Shown piece after piece: positions 8,279 through 15,856 of a stretch of 34,476 nucleotides of DNA. The stretch's first letter is position 1. The number at the start of each line of letters is the position of its first letter. Where the stretch lies: assembly GCA_023415275.1 (NCBI GenBank), contig JAEZLJ010000032.1, positions 1-34,476 on the forward strand, written 5' to 3'. The notes beneath the pieces are model-generated. The model had not been told where the DNA came from and made no database searches. It saw nothing but the letters and a program-made list of their open reading frames with translations. Position numbers and translations under genes: made by a program. The stretch comes from Bacteroidota bacterium. Lineage in GTDB: Bacteria; Bacteroidota; Bacteroidia; Chitinophagales; Chitinophagaceae.

Positions 8279-8332
8279 TTTAACGGACTGCCATGAACAA
8301 ACAATGCATAATTATTGTAGATTGTATAGGAT

Positions 8333-9430
8333 ATGAAAGGGTTTCATTTTACAGGCTTTGATCCGAATGAGGATGGCAAAAGCAATTTTGAGAAACTGCT
8401 GGATCTTTTCATGCAATTACTTACCTATACCAGTGGCGATGTGGGCGAGGCCTTACAATGGCTGAATCAATTGGACAGGCAATATGAGCTGACCAACGAA
8501 GAATATGGAATGGGTGATTTCATAGAAGATCTTAAGGACAAAGGGTACATCACTGATGATGAAGGGAAAGGCGAAATAAAGATCACCCCCAAGACAGAGC
8601 AAGGCATACGCAAGCGCAGCCTGGAAGAGATCTTTGGGAAGCTGAAGAAAACAAAAACCGGTGATCACCAGACCTTTAAACCTGGCCAGGGCGATGAGGT
8701 GAGCCCAGACTCTCGCCCCTTCCAGTTTGGTGATATGCTGGAGCAAATAGATTTTACAGAGTCCATCAGGAATGCCCAGATCAACCATGGTTTGGAATCC
8801 TTTACCATGCAGGAAGACGATCTGCAGATCAGGGAAACTGATTTCAAATCACAAACCTCCACGGTGCTGATGATCGACATATCACATTCCATGATCCTGT
8901 ATGGCGAGGATAGGATAACACCTGCCAAAAAAGTGGCCATGGCCCTAAGTGAGCTCATTACCACCAAATACCCAAAAGATACCCTGGACATAGTGGTCTT
9001 TGGAAATGATGCCTGGCCTGTCGAGATCAAGGATCTTCCTTACCTGCAGGTAGGCCCCTATCATACCAATACGGTGGCAGGCCTGGAACTGGCTATGGAT
9101 ATCCTTCGCAGGAGGAAAAATCCTAATAAGCAGATCTTCATGATCACAGATGGAAAACCTACCTGCCTGAAGATAGGCCGCAGGTATTATAAAAACAGCT
9201 TCGGACTAGACAGGAAAGTGACGAGCAGGTGCCTGAACCTGGCAGCCCAGTGTAAAAAATTAAAGATCCCGATCACCACCTTCATGATAGCCACTGATCC
9301 TTATTTGCAGCGATTTGTGCAGGAGTTTACTGAAACCAATAACGGCAAGGCCTATTTTGCAAGCCTTGACCGCCTTGGTGCCTTTATATTCCGTGATTTT
9401 GAAAGTGGCAAACGGAAAACAGTCTATTGA
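8333..9430 (+). CDS. VWA domain protein, partner of MoxR-like AAA+ ATPase
   Basis: 365 residues. The C-terminal half is a von Willebrand factor A domain with a full MIDAS: DISHS at 182-186, a threonine in HTNTVAG, and the later ITDGKPT. The N-terminal ~130 residues are charged and mostly helical and contain a linker (GDHQTFKPGQGDEVSP). No signal peptide or membrane segment is visible, so it is cytoplasmic. The next gene, 148 bases downstream on the same strand, encodes a MoxR/ChlI-like AAA+ ATPase; such pairs act as metal-insertion or protein-remodelling chaperones (as in Mg-chelatase ChlI/ChlD, MoxR, RavA-ViaA). The client is unknown; no obvious target enzyme is adjacent. Confidence 0.9.
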   Translation: MKGFHFTGFDPNEDGKSNFEKLLDLFMQLLTYTSGDVGEALQWLNQLDRQYELTNEEYGMGDFIEDLKDKGYITDDEGKGEIKITPKTEQGIRKRSLEEIFGKLKKTKTGDHQTFKPGQGDEVSPDSRPFQFGDMLEQIDFTESIRNAQINHGLESFTMQEDDLQIRETDFKSQTSTVLMIDISHSMILYGEDRITPAKKVAMALSELITTKYPKDTLDIVVFGNDAWPVEIKDLPYLQVGPYHTNTVAGLELAMDILRRRKNPNKQIFMITDGKPTCLKIGRRYYKNSFGLDRKVTSRCLNLAAQCKKLKIPITTFMIATDPYLQRFVQEFTETNNGKAYFASLDRLGAFIFRDFESGKRKTVY

Positions 9431-9578
9431 GCAGGAGTGACTACCTTTTATGAAACAGCTACTGTTTTAAATAAATATGGGAGTAAGGAATAGGCTGGCC
9501 CCACCAGGCATACCTGTTATAAACAATATCATTAAAAATCAAAAGAAAGATAGATTCAAATAAATATAGTTAAGCAGT

Positions 9579-11111
9579 ATGGATATCAAACATATAAACA
9601 CCATCAGGGAGCTAAAAGAGGCAGGATACAGGTCGAAAAGCATTAAAGAAGAGATACGTGACAATCTTATCAAAAAGCTTCAGCAAAAAGAAGAAACATT
9701 TACAGGGATCATTGGTTATGAAGACACAGTAATTCCAGATGTAGAAAGAGCATTACTCAGCAAGCATAATATTTTATTCCTGGGCTTACGTGGCCAGGCC
9801 AAGACAAGGATGGCAAGACAGATGACGGAGTTACTAGACGAGTATGTGCCCATTATTACCGGCAGCGAGATCAATGATGATCCTTTAAAGCCTATTTCGA
9901 AATATGCCCGGGAAATGATACATGAAAAGGGCGATGACACGCCTATAGAATGGATACACCGCAGCCAGAGGTATGGAGAAAAGCTGGCCACCCCGGATGT
10001 AAGTGTGGCAGACCTGATAGGCGATATAGACCCAATAAAAGCTGCCAACCTAAGACTGAGCTTTGCAGATGAAAGGGTGATACATTATGGCATCATACCT
10101 AAAACAAACAGGAGCATTTTTGTCATCAATGAATTACCTGACCTCCAGGCCAGGATACAGGTGGCCTTGTTCAACATATTGGAAGAGGGCGATGTGCAGA
10201 TACGTGGATTCAAGCTGCGCCTGCCATTAGATATTTTGTTTGTATTTACGGCTAACCCCGAGGACTACACGAACCGGGGATCTATAGTGACGCCATTAAA
10301 AGACCGGATCGAAAGCCAGATATTGACACATTATCCAAAGTCATTGGAAAATGCTTTGGCCATTACCGAACAGGAAGCTGATGTAAGCGAGGCACAAAAG
10401 GAAAAGATCAACATCAGCGACCTGGTAAAGCGACTGATAGAACAAGTAGCCTTTGAGGCCCGGGGTAGTGAGTTCGTAGATAAAAAAAGCGGCGTAAGTG
10501 CCCGGCTCACTATTTCTGCATTTGAAAATGCAGTGAGTGCCGCCGAAAGAAGATCCATTATCAATAAGGAAAACAATACACAGGTATGGGTAAGCGATCT
10601 TGTTGGCATTATACCTTCCATAACTGGTAAGATAGAACTGGTATACGAAGGCGAACAGGAAGGTCCTTACCAGGTGGCCATGAACCTTTTGGACAAATCC
10701 ATCAGATCACAGTTTGTACAATACTTCCCCAATCCTGACACCTTAAAAAAGCGGGCACCCAGGAAAGGAGAAACACCCCAACCTGTTGACAATCCATATA
10801 AGTCGATCATAATGTGGTTTGACAAAGGCAATCATGTGAACCTGCTGTTTGGCACCACAGACAGGGAGAAGATCAATGAATTGTACAAGGTAGATGGCCT
10901 TCATGCCCTGGTGAAAAAAAGCTTTCCGGGGGCAAATGAAAAGGAAGCAGCCCTGCTAATGGAATTTGTATTACATGGGTTAAGTTCTTATTCCCTGATC
11001 AGTAAAAAAATACTGGAGACTTCAGTTGAATTTAAGGACCTCATGGGCAGCATGCTGAATATTCAGTCCTCCTCCTTATACGATGAAACCGATGAAGAGG
11101 ATTTTGGATAA
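9579..11111 (+). CDS. MoxR/ChlI-like AAA+ ATPase
   Basis: 510 residues. Walker A is GLRGQAKT (69-76), with alanine where most P-loops have glycine. The Walker B region reads IFVINELPDL with Asn-Glu; this NE form is, as I recall, normal for this branch (NELPDL..RIQV). It is followed by LFNILEEGDVQIRG and the sensor-like FTANPEDYTNRG. These features match the magnesium-chelatase/MoxR clade often annotated as sigma-54-interacting ATPase; there is no GAFTGA loop, so a transcriptional role is unlikely. It forms a two-gene set with the upstream VWA protein. Residues after about 400 form a helical region that may contact the VWA partner. A strong terminator follows. Confidence 0.9.
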   Translation: MDIKHINTIRELKEAGYRSKSIKEEIRDNLIKKLQQKEETFTGIIGYEDTVIPDVERALLSKHNILFLGLRGQAKTRMARQMTELLDEYVPIITGSEINDDPLKPISKYAREMIHEKGDDTPIEWIHRSQRYGEKLATPDVSVADLIGDIDPIKAANLRLSFADERVIHYGIIPKTNRSIFVINELPDLQARIQVALFNILEEGDVQIRGFKLRLPLDILFVFTANPEDYTNRGSIVTPLKDRIESQILTHYPKSLENALAITEQEADVSEAQKEKINISDLVKRLIEQVAFEARGSEFVDKKSGVSARLTISAFENAVSAAERRSIINKENNTQVWVSDLVGIIPSITGKIELVYEGEQEGPYQVAMNLLDKSIRSQFVQYFPNPDTLKKRAPRKGETPQPVDNPYKSIIMWFDKGNHVNLLFGTTDREKINELYKVDGLHALVKKSFPGANEKEAALLMEFVLHGLSSYSLISKKILETSVEFKDLMGSMLNIQSSSLYDETDEEDFG

Positions 11112-11122
11112 ACATTTAATTG

Positions 11123-11152
11123 AAAAAGCTCCCTGTTCCTGGAGCTTTTTTT
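11123..11152 (+). terminator. Rho-independent terminator between convergent AAA+ and cysM genes
   Basis: The 10-bp perfect stem AAAAAGCTCC (11123-11132) pairs with GGAGCTTTTT (11141-11150), 8-base loop, then further T. Because the 5' arm starts with an A-run it could also terminate cysM transcription from the opposite strand. Confidence 0.92.
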
Positions 11153-11195
11153 ATGAATTGAAGTGATGATGAGTAGAGTTACCTACTTAAAAGTC

Positions 11196-12068
11196 TTACC
11201 CAAAAAGATCACTACTCAGGTAACGATCTCCCCTATCGCAGGCAATAAATACAATAAACCCTGATGATATTTCGCTCGCCAGCCTGAGTGCAGCACAAGC
11301 TGCGCCCCCACTGCTCATACCTGCAAAAATGCCCTCTTCCCTGGCCAGCCTGCGGGTTGTTTCTACAGCATCCTGTTCAGAGATATCCATAATCCGGTCC
11401 ACCCATTCAGGTTCAAATATTTTAGGCATGTAAGCCTCTGGCCAACGCCTGATGCCAGGAATAGAGGCTTCTTCAGTAGGCTGGCAACCTATGATCTGGA
11501 TGGCGTTATTACATTGCTTCAGATAACGGCTGCAACCCATAATGGTGCCGGTGGTTCCCATGGCACTTACAAAATGGGTAATACTTCCCTGGCTGTCTTT
11601 CCATATCTCAGGGCCTGTGGTCAGGTAATGAGCCTTGTAGTTATCCGGATTGGCAAACTGGTTCAACAAAAAATAGCCACCTGTACCACCTTTTTCTTCA
11701 GCATAATCCCTGCAGATCTCTATAGAGTCCAGCAAGGTGACCTTTGCACCAAAAGCTTCCATGGTCAGCACTCTTTCACGGGTAGAAGAAGCAGGCATCA
11801 CCAGTTCGATGTCCATACCAAAGAGCCTGGCCATTAAGGCCATGGCAATTCCAGTATTGCCACTGGTAGCTTCGATCAATTTAGTTTCCCGGTTAATATC
11901 CCCCCGTTCCAGGGCACTTTTTATCATATTAAGCGCAGGCCTGTCCTTCACACTTCCTCCCGGGTTATTACCTTCCAGTTTAGCATAGATCTTTACTTCG
12001 GGATTGGGATTCAACTGCTGCAGTTCTACCATAGGTGTATTGCCAACCGTGTCTAAAATACCTACCAT
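11196..12068 (-). CDS. cysM: Cysteine synthase B (O-acetylserine sulfhydrylase)
   Basis: 290 residues, fold-type II PLP enzyme making cysteine from O-acetylserine and sulfide (CysM-type enzymes may also accept thiosulfate). GGSVKDRPA carries the PLP lysine at about 41, ATSGNTG (67-73) binds the substrate carboxylate, and GTTGT the PLP phosphate. PGIRRWPEAYMPKIF is typical of the CysM branch rather than CysK. Start ATG at 12068, only 9 bases after the cysE stop, so the two are almost certainly co-transcribed and their products supply and consume O-acetylserine. Confidence 0.93.
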   Translation of the reverse strand: MVGILDTVGNTPMVELQQLNPNPEVKIYAKLEGNNPGGSVKDRPALNMIKSALERGDINRETKLIEATSGNTGIAMALMARLFGMDIELVMPASSTRERVLTMEAFGAKVTLLDSIEICRDYAEEKGGTGGYFLLNQFANPDNYKAHYLTTGPEIWKDSQGSITHFVSAMGTTGTIMGCSRYLKQCNNAIQIIGCQPTEEASIPGIRRWPEAYMPKIFEPEWVDRIMDISEQDAVETTRRLAREEGIFAGMSSGGAACAALRLASEISSGFIVFIACDRGDRYLSSDLFG

Positions 12069-12077
12069 ATGAATTGA

Positions 12078-12893
12078 TTAAGAGTGATTGAATTTATTTT
12101 CCACTACTGTCACTTCTGCATTGTGGTGCACAAGTGATCCGGGCGGAACACTTTTGGTTAACCATACATTACCACCAATGACGGAATGTTTTCCTATAAC
12201 TGTTTCACCACCAAGGATGGTAGCACCTGAGTAGATGATTACTTTATCTTCCACCGTAGGGTGTCTTTTAGTAAAAGCCATTTGCTTATTTACGCTTAAT
12301 GCACCGAGCGTAACCCCCTGGTATATCTTCACATGATTGCCTATCTGGGTGGTCTCTCCTATCACCACCCCGGTGCCATGGTCGATCATAAAGTACTCAC
12401 CGATTTCGGCAGCCGGGTGTATATCAATACCTGTGCGGGAGTGTGCATACTCGGTTAATATCCTTGGTAACAGTGGCACATTCAACTTCAATAATACATG
12501 GGCAATGCGGTAGAAACAAAGTGCATAGAAACCAGGGTATGCCCTGATGACCTCAAATTCATGCCGTGCAGCCGGATCGCCATGTAAAATGGCATGTATA
12601 TCGGTGTTCAGTAAACGATAAATGGAAGGAATGCATTCCATAAATTCGTGAGCCACTGCTTCGTTATTACAATCATAGCAAGCCTTGGTAGCATTCAGTA
12701 GTTTGACAAGGTCTGTTTCCAGTTTATGAAAATCCGCTTCTATTTCCAGGGTGGAAGCATAAGTGACCTTGGAAAGTTCGGGGTATAAAGCACAAACCAG
12801 GTGAGAGGCCCAGGCAGCAATGACCTCATTGGAAGGGACTACCTCCTTGTGTTGCTGCTTGTTGAAAATCTCATTGAATAAACTTTTATTCAT
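12078..12893 (-). CDS. cysE: Serine O-acetyltransferase
   Basis: Acetylates serine to O-acetylserine, the first step of cysteine synthesis. The frame is open to 12971, but I prefer the ATG at 12893 (MNKSLFNEIFN, 271 residues): the upstream 26 codons read as unrelated, cysteine- and proline-rich sequence and would overlap the osmC end. The N-terminal helical domain (about 1-140) is followed by a left-handed beta-helix of hexapeptide repeats: TGIDIHPAAEIGEYFMIDHGTGVVIGETTQIG, with the catalytic Asp-His pair in MIDHGTG. The N-terminal extension and overall size resemble the EpsC-like serine acetyltransferase branch. It sits 31 bases after the osmC stop and 9 bases before cysM. Feedback inhibition by cysteine is typical of the family; not visible from sequence. 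Confidence 0.93.
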   Translation of the reverse strand: MNKSLFNEIFNKQQHKEVVPSNEVIAAWASHLVCALYPELSKVTYASTLEIEADFHKLETDLVKLLNATKACYDCNNEAVAHEFMECIPSIYRLLNTDIHAILHGDPAARHEFEVIRAYPGFYALCFYRIAHVLLKLNVPLLPRILTEYAHSRTGIDIHPAAEIGEYFMIDHGTGVVIGETTQIGNHVKIYQGVTLGALSVNKQMAFTKRHPTVEDKVIIYSGATILGGETVIGKHSVIGGNVWLTKSVPPGSLVHHNAEVTVVENKFNHS

Positions 12894-12924
12894 GCAGGGT
12901 GATGTCTTTAATGAATAAAGGGTT

Positions 12925-13353
12925 TTACATGGATGGAGACAGTGTGACGGTCCAGGAAATATTGGTGCCACCCCTCCGCAAAGTTTCAGCCACAGAGCAA
13001 TATTTCTCCATGGAAAGGCTTGCTGCTTTCTCAGCTTTTTCCTTTTCGATATTTCCCTTCAACACAAACGAAACGGTAACAGATTTCCACAATGAAGGTA
13101 TTGTATCTTTTTCCCTTTCCCCCCCAATAATTATAGTAAGATCTAGAATCTCCTGCCGTTGCTTTTTAAGTATACTTACCATATCGATGGCACTGCAACT
13201 GCCTAAGGCACAAAGCACCAACTGCATGGGTCGGAATCCTGATTCGAGGCCTCCATTTTCCAGGCTACTGTCTGTAGCAAGTACATGTCCCTGCTCATCT
13301 CTCACTTCAAACCCAAAATCACCGGTTGTTCGTTTTAATTCAATCCTTGCCAT
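12925..13353 (-). CDS. OsmC/Ohr family protein
   Basis: 142 residues. MARIELKRTTGDFGFEV opens the family fold; CALGSCSAIDMV (48-59) carries the peroxidatic cysteine, taken as Cys53, and MEKYCSVAETL the second at Cys119, the pair expected for thiol-dependent peroxide reduction. RPMQLVL before the first cysteine is the usual helix start. Located between comA and cysE on the same strand (69 and 31 base gaps), so it is probably part of the sulfur operon. A role in protecting thiols or handling sulfur peroxidation products is plausible given the context but not shown. OsmC and YhfA-like subfamilies cannot be separated confidently by eye. Confidence 0.88.
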   Translation of the reverse strand: MARIELKRTTGDFGFEVRDEQGHVLATDSSLENGGLESGFRPMQLVLCALGSCSAIDMVSILKKQRQEILDLTIIIGGEREKDTIPSLWKSVTVSFVLKGNIEKEKAEKAASLSMEKYCSVAETLRRGGTNISWTVTLSPSM

Positions 13354-13422
13354 TTGATCATGTTTAATTGTGCATGTTACCTGGTTACTGAAACCCGGAA
13401 GTAATCAATGAGTTCAATTAGA

Positions 13423-14217
13423 TTATTGAACTTTTACATTTTGAGCTCCGGCATATTTCAGGAAATAGTCAAAGCTGTCACCGCGCAGGCCAATACGCAT
13501 CGTTTCCAATGGGATCACTTCACGTGGTTCAATATTTCCTAAATTAGCATTGCACCCAAGCTGGCGTATAAAATATAATTGCTGGGCTTTCTCAGGAGCT
13601 TCCCAAATGATCTTTTCCGCAGGTATCCTTGTCAGTATCTCTTCCACAAGGCCTTCCCTAACCTCACCCGAATTTCTATAGACCCCTTCAGTGCCCGTTT
13701 CCTTAGCCTCGGCAATCAGGTAAGCAGATCCCGCATCTAATTCAGCCTGCATCATATTGATCCATTGATAGGGCGGTGTCACTTTAACCTTGTCTTTATC
13801 TTTTGAGCCCACTTCGCTGATCACAGTTCCTAATTGAGAAAGCGTTTTGATATAATTACACTTTTCTTCATGGGTGATAGATATGGCTCCATCAGAGACC
13901 TCAATAAAAGAAAGACCAAATTGTTCCAGCAATTTAATATAGTCCTCGTATTGATTCCTGATTACATAGGCTTCGAAAAGGAGCCCACCAAAAAATACAG
14001 GGATATTATGGGATTGATACAGCTTTACTTTCTCCAGAATATTAGGTGTGATCAATGCAGTGCCGAACGCAAGCTTCACCATATCTATATAAGCACTGCT
14101 GACTGACAAAAGGTTCTCAGTTTCAGCCATACTCATTCCTTTGTCACTTATTACAGTCAACCCAAAACTGCGAGGTTGCGTGGTACGCTCGGGGATGCTG
14201 GATAGATTATAATTCAT
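13423..14217 (-). CDS. comA: Phosphosulfolactate synthase-like (ComA family)
   Basis: 264 residues. The fold and motifs match ComA, which adds sulfite to phosphoenolpyruvate to give (2R)-phospho-3-sulfolactate: PRSFGLTVISDKGMS at the N-terminus, YIDMVKLAFGTALI (about 42-55), KVKLYQSHNIPVFFGGLLFE, FIEVSDGAISI, a central KVTPPYQWINMMQAELDAGSAYLIAEAKE, and IWEAPEKAQQLYFI. In methanogens this starts coenzyme M synthesis; here no comB or comC is in view. The frame starts at the ATG at 14217, and a -7 element ends only 4 bases upstream, suggesting a leaderless transcript. It heads a minus-strand run with osmC, cysE and cysM. An 8-bp hairpin (13411-13432) overlaps its stop codon but lacks a U-tract, so read-through into osmC is possible. 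Confidence 0.85.
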   Translation of the reverse strand: MNYNLSSIPERTTQPRSFGLTVISDKGMSMAETENLLSVSSAYIDMVKLAFGTALITPNILEKVKLYQSHNIPVFFGGLLFEAYVIRNQYEDYIKLLEQFGLSFIEVSDGAISITHEEKCNYIKTLSQLGTVISEVGSKDKDKVKVTPPYQWINMMQAELDAGSAYLIAEAKETGTEGVYRNSGEVREGLVEEILTRIPAEKIIWEAPEKAQQLYFIRQLGCNANLGNIEPREVIPLETMRIGLRGDSFDYFLKYAGAQNVKVQ

Positions 14218-14221
14218 GAAA

Positions 14222-14229
14222 CAAAATTA
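14222..14229 (-). promoter_or_regulatory. Candidate -7 element giving a leaderless comA transcript
   Basis: On the minus strand TAATTTTG matches TAnnTTTG, and only TTTC separates it from the ATG at 14217. With transcription starting 4-6 bases after the element, the mRNA would begin at or next to the start codon. Confidence 0.5.
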
Positions 14230-14384
14230 GCCATAATGGCAGCAGCATGGGCAAAATGATTCAGAAGGTTTGCTTCCGGAGCACCTGGAAAACAGTACTA
14301 GAAGGTAGCGACTATATCTAACAGACCTACATAGAGAATGGAGACTACAATGATTACCAACTTAACAACTGCCCTTGGAATTGA

Positions 14385-15179
14385 CTACAGATCGGAGTAG
14401 CTGGTAGCATGTAAAAAATCAATAGTGATATGAGATACATTATCCTTGTATTCAGGAAGAGAAGACAGTCGCTTCCATTCAGGATCACTGCCAAATGATT
14501 TCCAATGCGCTTCCCTGGCAGCCATATTTTCAAAAGAAGTCATATACATTAAGTTGGGCATGTGGCTGCCAAAAACCACTTCTGAGTAAAAAAGAGCATT
14601 AAATTCCAGGCGCTTGAATAACGCTATCTCCCCGCCCTGGTTAAACATTTTGACCTTGCTTGCAAAATATGCCTCCGTAGGACTTTCATAGCTTCTCAAT
14701 TCATAGATCCTGTCTTTGATACTGCCCTTGAGCCCGGATTTGGCCACTTTGGGCATATATGGAAAAGCTTTCAATAAAATGGTTTCAAAGCGTACATAAG
14801 GTGCTTGATTATGGCTGGCATTCAAATAATTGGAGCCCTGCTTCATTAACTCCTTTTTATTTTCCCATTGTCTGCTCAAATTATCAATTTGTTGGATAGA
14901 GGAAAATGGAATTAATACATATATACGTTTATCGATGGCAGTATCATTAGCAATATGAGTAAACACCCCAACCATTTTATGTCCTGCCTTGTGAAGCGCC
15001 GGGACATAAGCATCCTTTAAAAATTGGCTGACCTGCTGCAACTGGACAGAATCCTTTGCATGGTAGATGCGAAGCTGTATAAATTGGCGTTCCTGGCTAA
15101 AGCCTTTTATTGACGCACTGAAAAAGCCAATAATTAGAAAGCACTGAACTATAGCAGGAATTCTTCTATTCATATACAT
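14385..15179 (-). CDS. Exported NIPSNAP family protein
   Basis: 264 residues with an N-terminal signal peptide (hydrophobic stretch about 8-24, likely cut near GFSQ|E). The mature part has two ferredoxin-like halves of the NIPSNAP type: FIQLRIYHAKDSVQLQQVSQFL near 34, and IYELRSYESPTEAYFASKVKMF near 163, with the closing MYMTSFENMAAREAHWKSFGSDPEWKRL (about 217-245). These proteins form dimeric alpha/beta barrels; no reaction is established for the bacterial exported forms. Neighbours: terminator immediately upstream (15253-15285), comA 167 bases downstream. It appears to be its own unit. A spacer of 167 bases between it and comA shows no terminator. Confidence 0.85.
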   Translation of the reverse strand: MYMNRRIPAIVQCFLIIGFFSASIKGFSQERQFIQLRIYHAKDSVQLQQVSQFLKDAYVPALHKAGHKMVGVFTHIANDTAIDKRIYVLIPFSSIQQIDNLSRQWENKKELMKQGSNYLNASHNQAPYVRFETILLKAFPYMPKVAKSGLKGSIKDRIYELRSYESPTEAYFASKVKMFNQGGEIALFKRLEFNALFYSEVVFGSHMPNLMYMTSFENMAAREAHWKSFGSDPEWKRLSSLPEYKDNVSHITIDFLHATSYSDL

Positions 15180-15252
15180 AGTAAAGTTGAATGTAAATAT
15201 AAAGCAGGGAGCTTTTATAATGGATTAAAGCCAGGTAAGCTTATTTTAAATA

Positions 15253-15285
15253 AACAGGGCTGAGAAATAGTTTCTCAGCCCTGTT
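15253..15285 (-). terminator. Terminator after the small outer-membrane-like gene
   Basis: A 15-bp perfect inverted repeat (15253-15267 and 15271-15285) with a 3-base loop lies 28 bases past the stop codon at 15314; on the minus strand it is followed by TTATTTAAAA, a moderate U-tract. The exceptionally long perfect stem and near-symmetric flanks could also act on the plus strand. Confidence 0.88.
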
Positions 15286-15313
15286 ACTGAAAGATCAATA
15301 TAAATTGTAGGCA

Positions 15314-15766
15314 TCAGAACTTGTATCCAAATGAAACACCTCCATAATAGGGAACAAAAAAGCCTTTTCCAAAGACAGGATTAATGAATGCCCGGAAAGT
15401 GAAGCCTCCATCTTTTGGCTGCATGCGGTAACCAAAAAGGATATGCCCAAATGTTTCGGCAAAATCACCTGAGCCAGTACCTATAACCGGTGTTACGCCG
15501 GCACCCATTTCAAAATAATTCTTGCTGTCCTTACTCAGGATATAGTTCAATCCCAGGGGTATAAATACCCCTCCGTCCCCATCACCTACACTAAATCCAC
15601 CAATACCAATCCTGCCCCCTATACCATCTTCCTTATTGCCAAAACGAGTATCAAAATTAATAGATGCCAATCCCGGGCCTCCTAATTCTGCATACATAGA
15701 TCTTGCCTGGGAATAGGCACCAGAAACAATCATAGTAAAAACAAAAAGAGACACAATTTTCTTCAT
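15314..15766 (-). CDS. Small exported outer-membrane beta-barrel-like protein
   Basis: I prefer the ATG at 15766, giving MKKIVSLFVFTMIVSGAYSQ, a clear signal peptide with cleavage before or after the Gln; the longer open frame to 15808 would bury it. The 150-residue product is rich in Gly and aromatic residues with alternating pattern (MYAELGGPGLASINFDTRF, GGRIGIGGFSV, LGLNYIL, FEMGAGVTPVIG, ILFGYRM, FTFRAFINPVF) and ends in FGYKF, with a terminal aromatic as in many outer-membrane beta-barrels. About eight strands are likely. I do not recognise a named family. It lies 90 bases after the ion-channel-like gene on the same strand and has its own promoter candidate. Confidence 0.75.
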   Translation of the reverse strand: MKKIVSLFVFTMIVSGAYSQARSMYAELGGPGLASINFDTRFGNKEDGIGGRIGIGGFSVGDGDGGVFIPLGLNYILSKDSKNYFEMGAGVTPVIGTGSGDFAETFGHILFGYRMQPKDGGFTFRAFINPVFGKGFFVPYYGGVSFGYKF

Positions 15767-15789
15767 AAGCTGATTTTTGATAAAAGACT

Positions 15790-15797
15790 CAAACATA
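15790..15797 (-). promoter_or_regulatory. Candidate -7 element for the small outer-membrane-like gene
   Basis: The minus strand reads TATGTTTG, matching TAnnTTTG, and predicts a start near 15783, 17 bases ahead of the ATG at 15766. It supports the shorter start choice because it lies inside the longer frame. Confidence 0.45.
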
Positions 15798-15856
15798 CAA
15801 CATAGCACTGCAAATGGTATATGTTAAAATAACCGGGGAACTTTTCACTTGTTCTC

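Noticed and set aside
9579..11111. Damaged Walker B (Asn-Glu instead of Asp-Glu) as a sign of a dead AAA+ ATPase
   Set aside because: The INELPDL form, to my knowledge, is standard in this MoxR/ChlI subgroup.
12894..12971. N-terminal extension of cysE (start at 12971)
   Set aside because: It would overlap osmC by 47 bases and reads as unrelated sequence; the ATG at 12893 fits the family start.
13411..13432. 8-bp hairpin overlapping the comA stop as a terminator
   Set aside because: No U-tract on the minus strand after it and the stem is AT-rich; kept only as a note in the comA entry.
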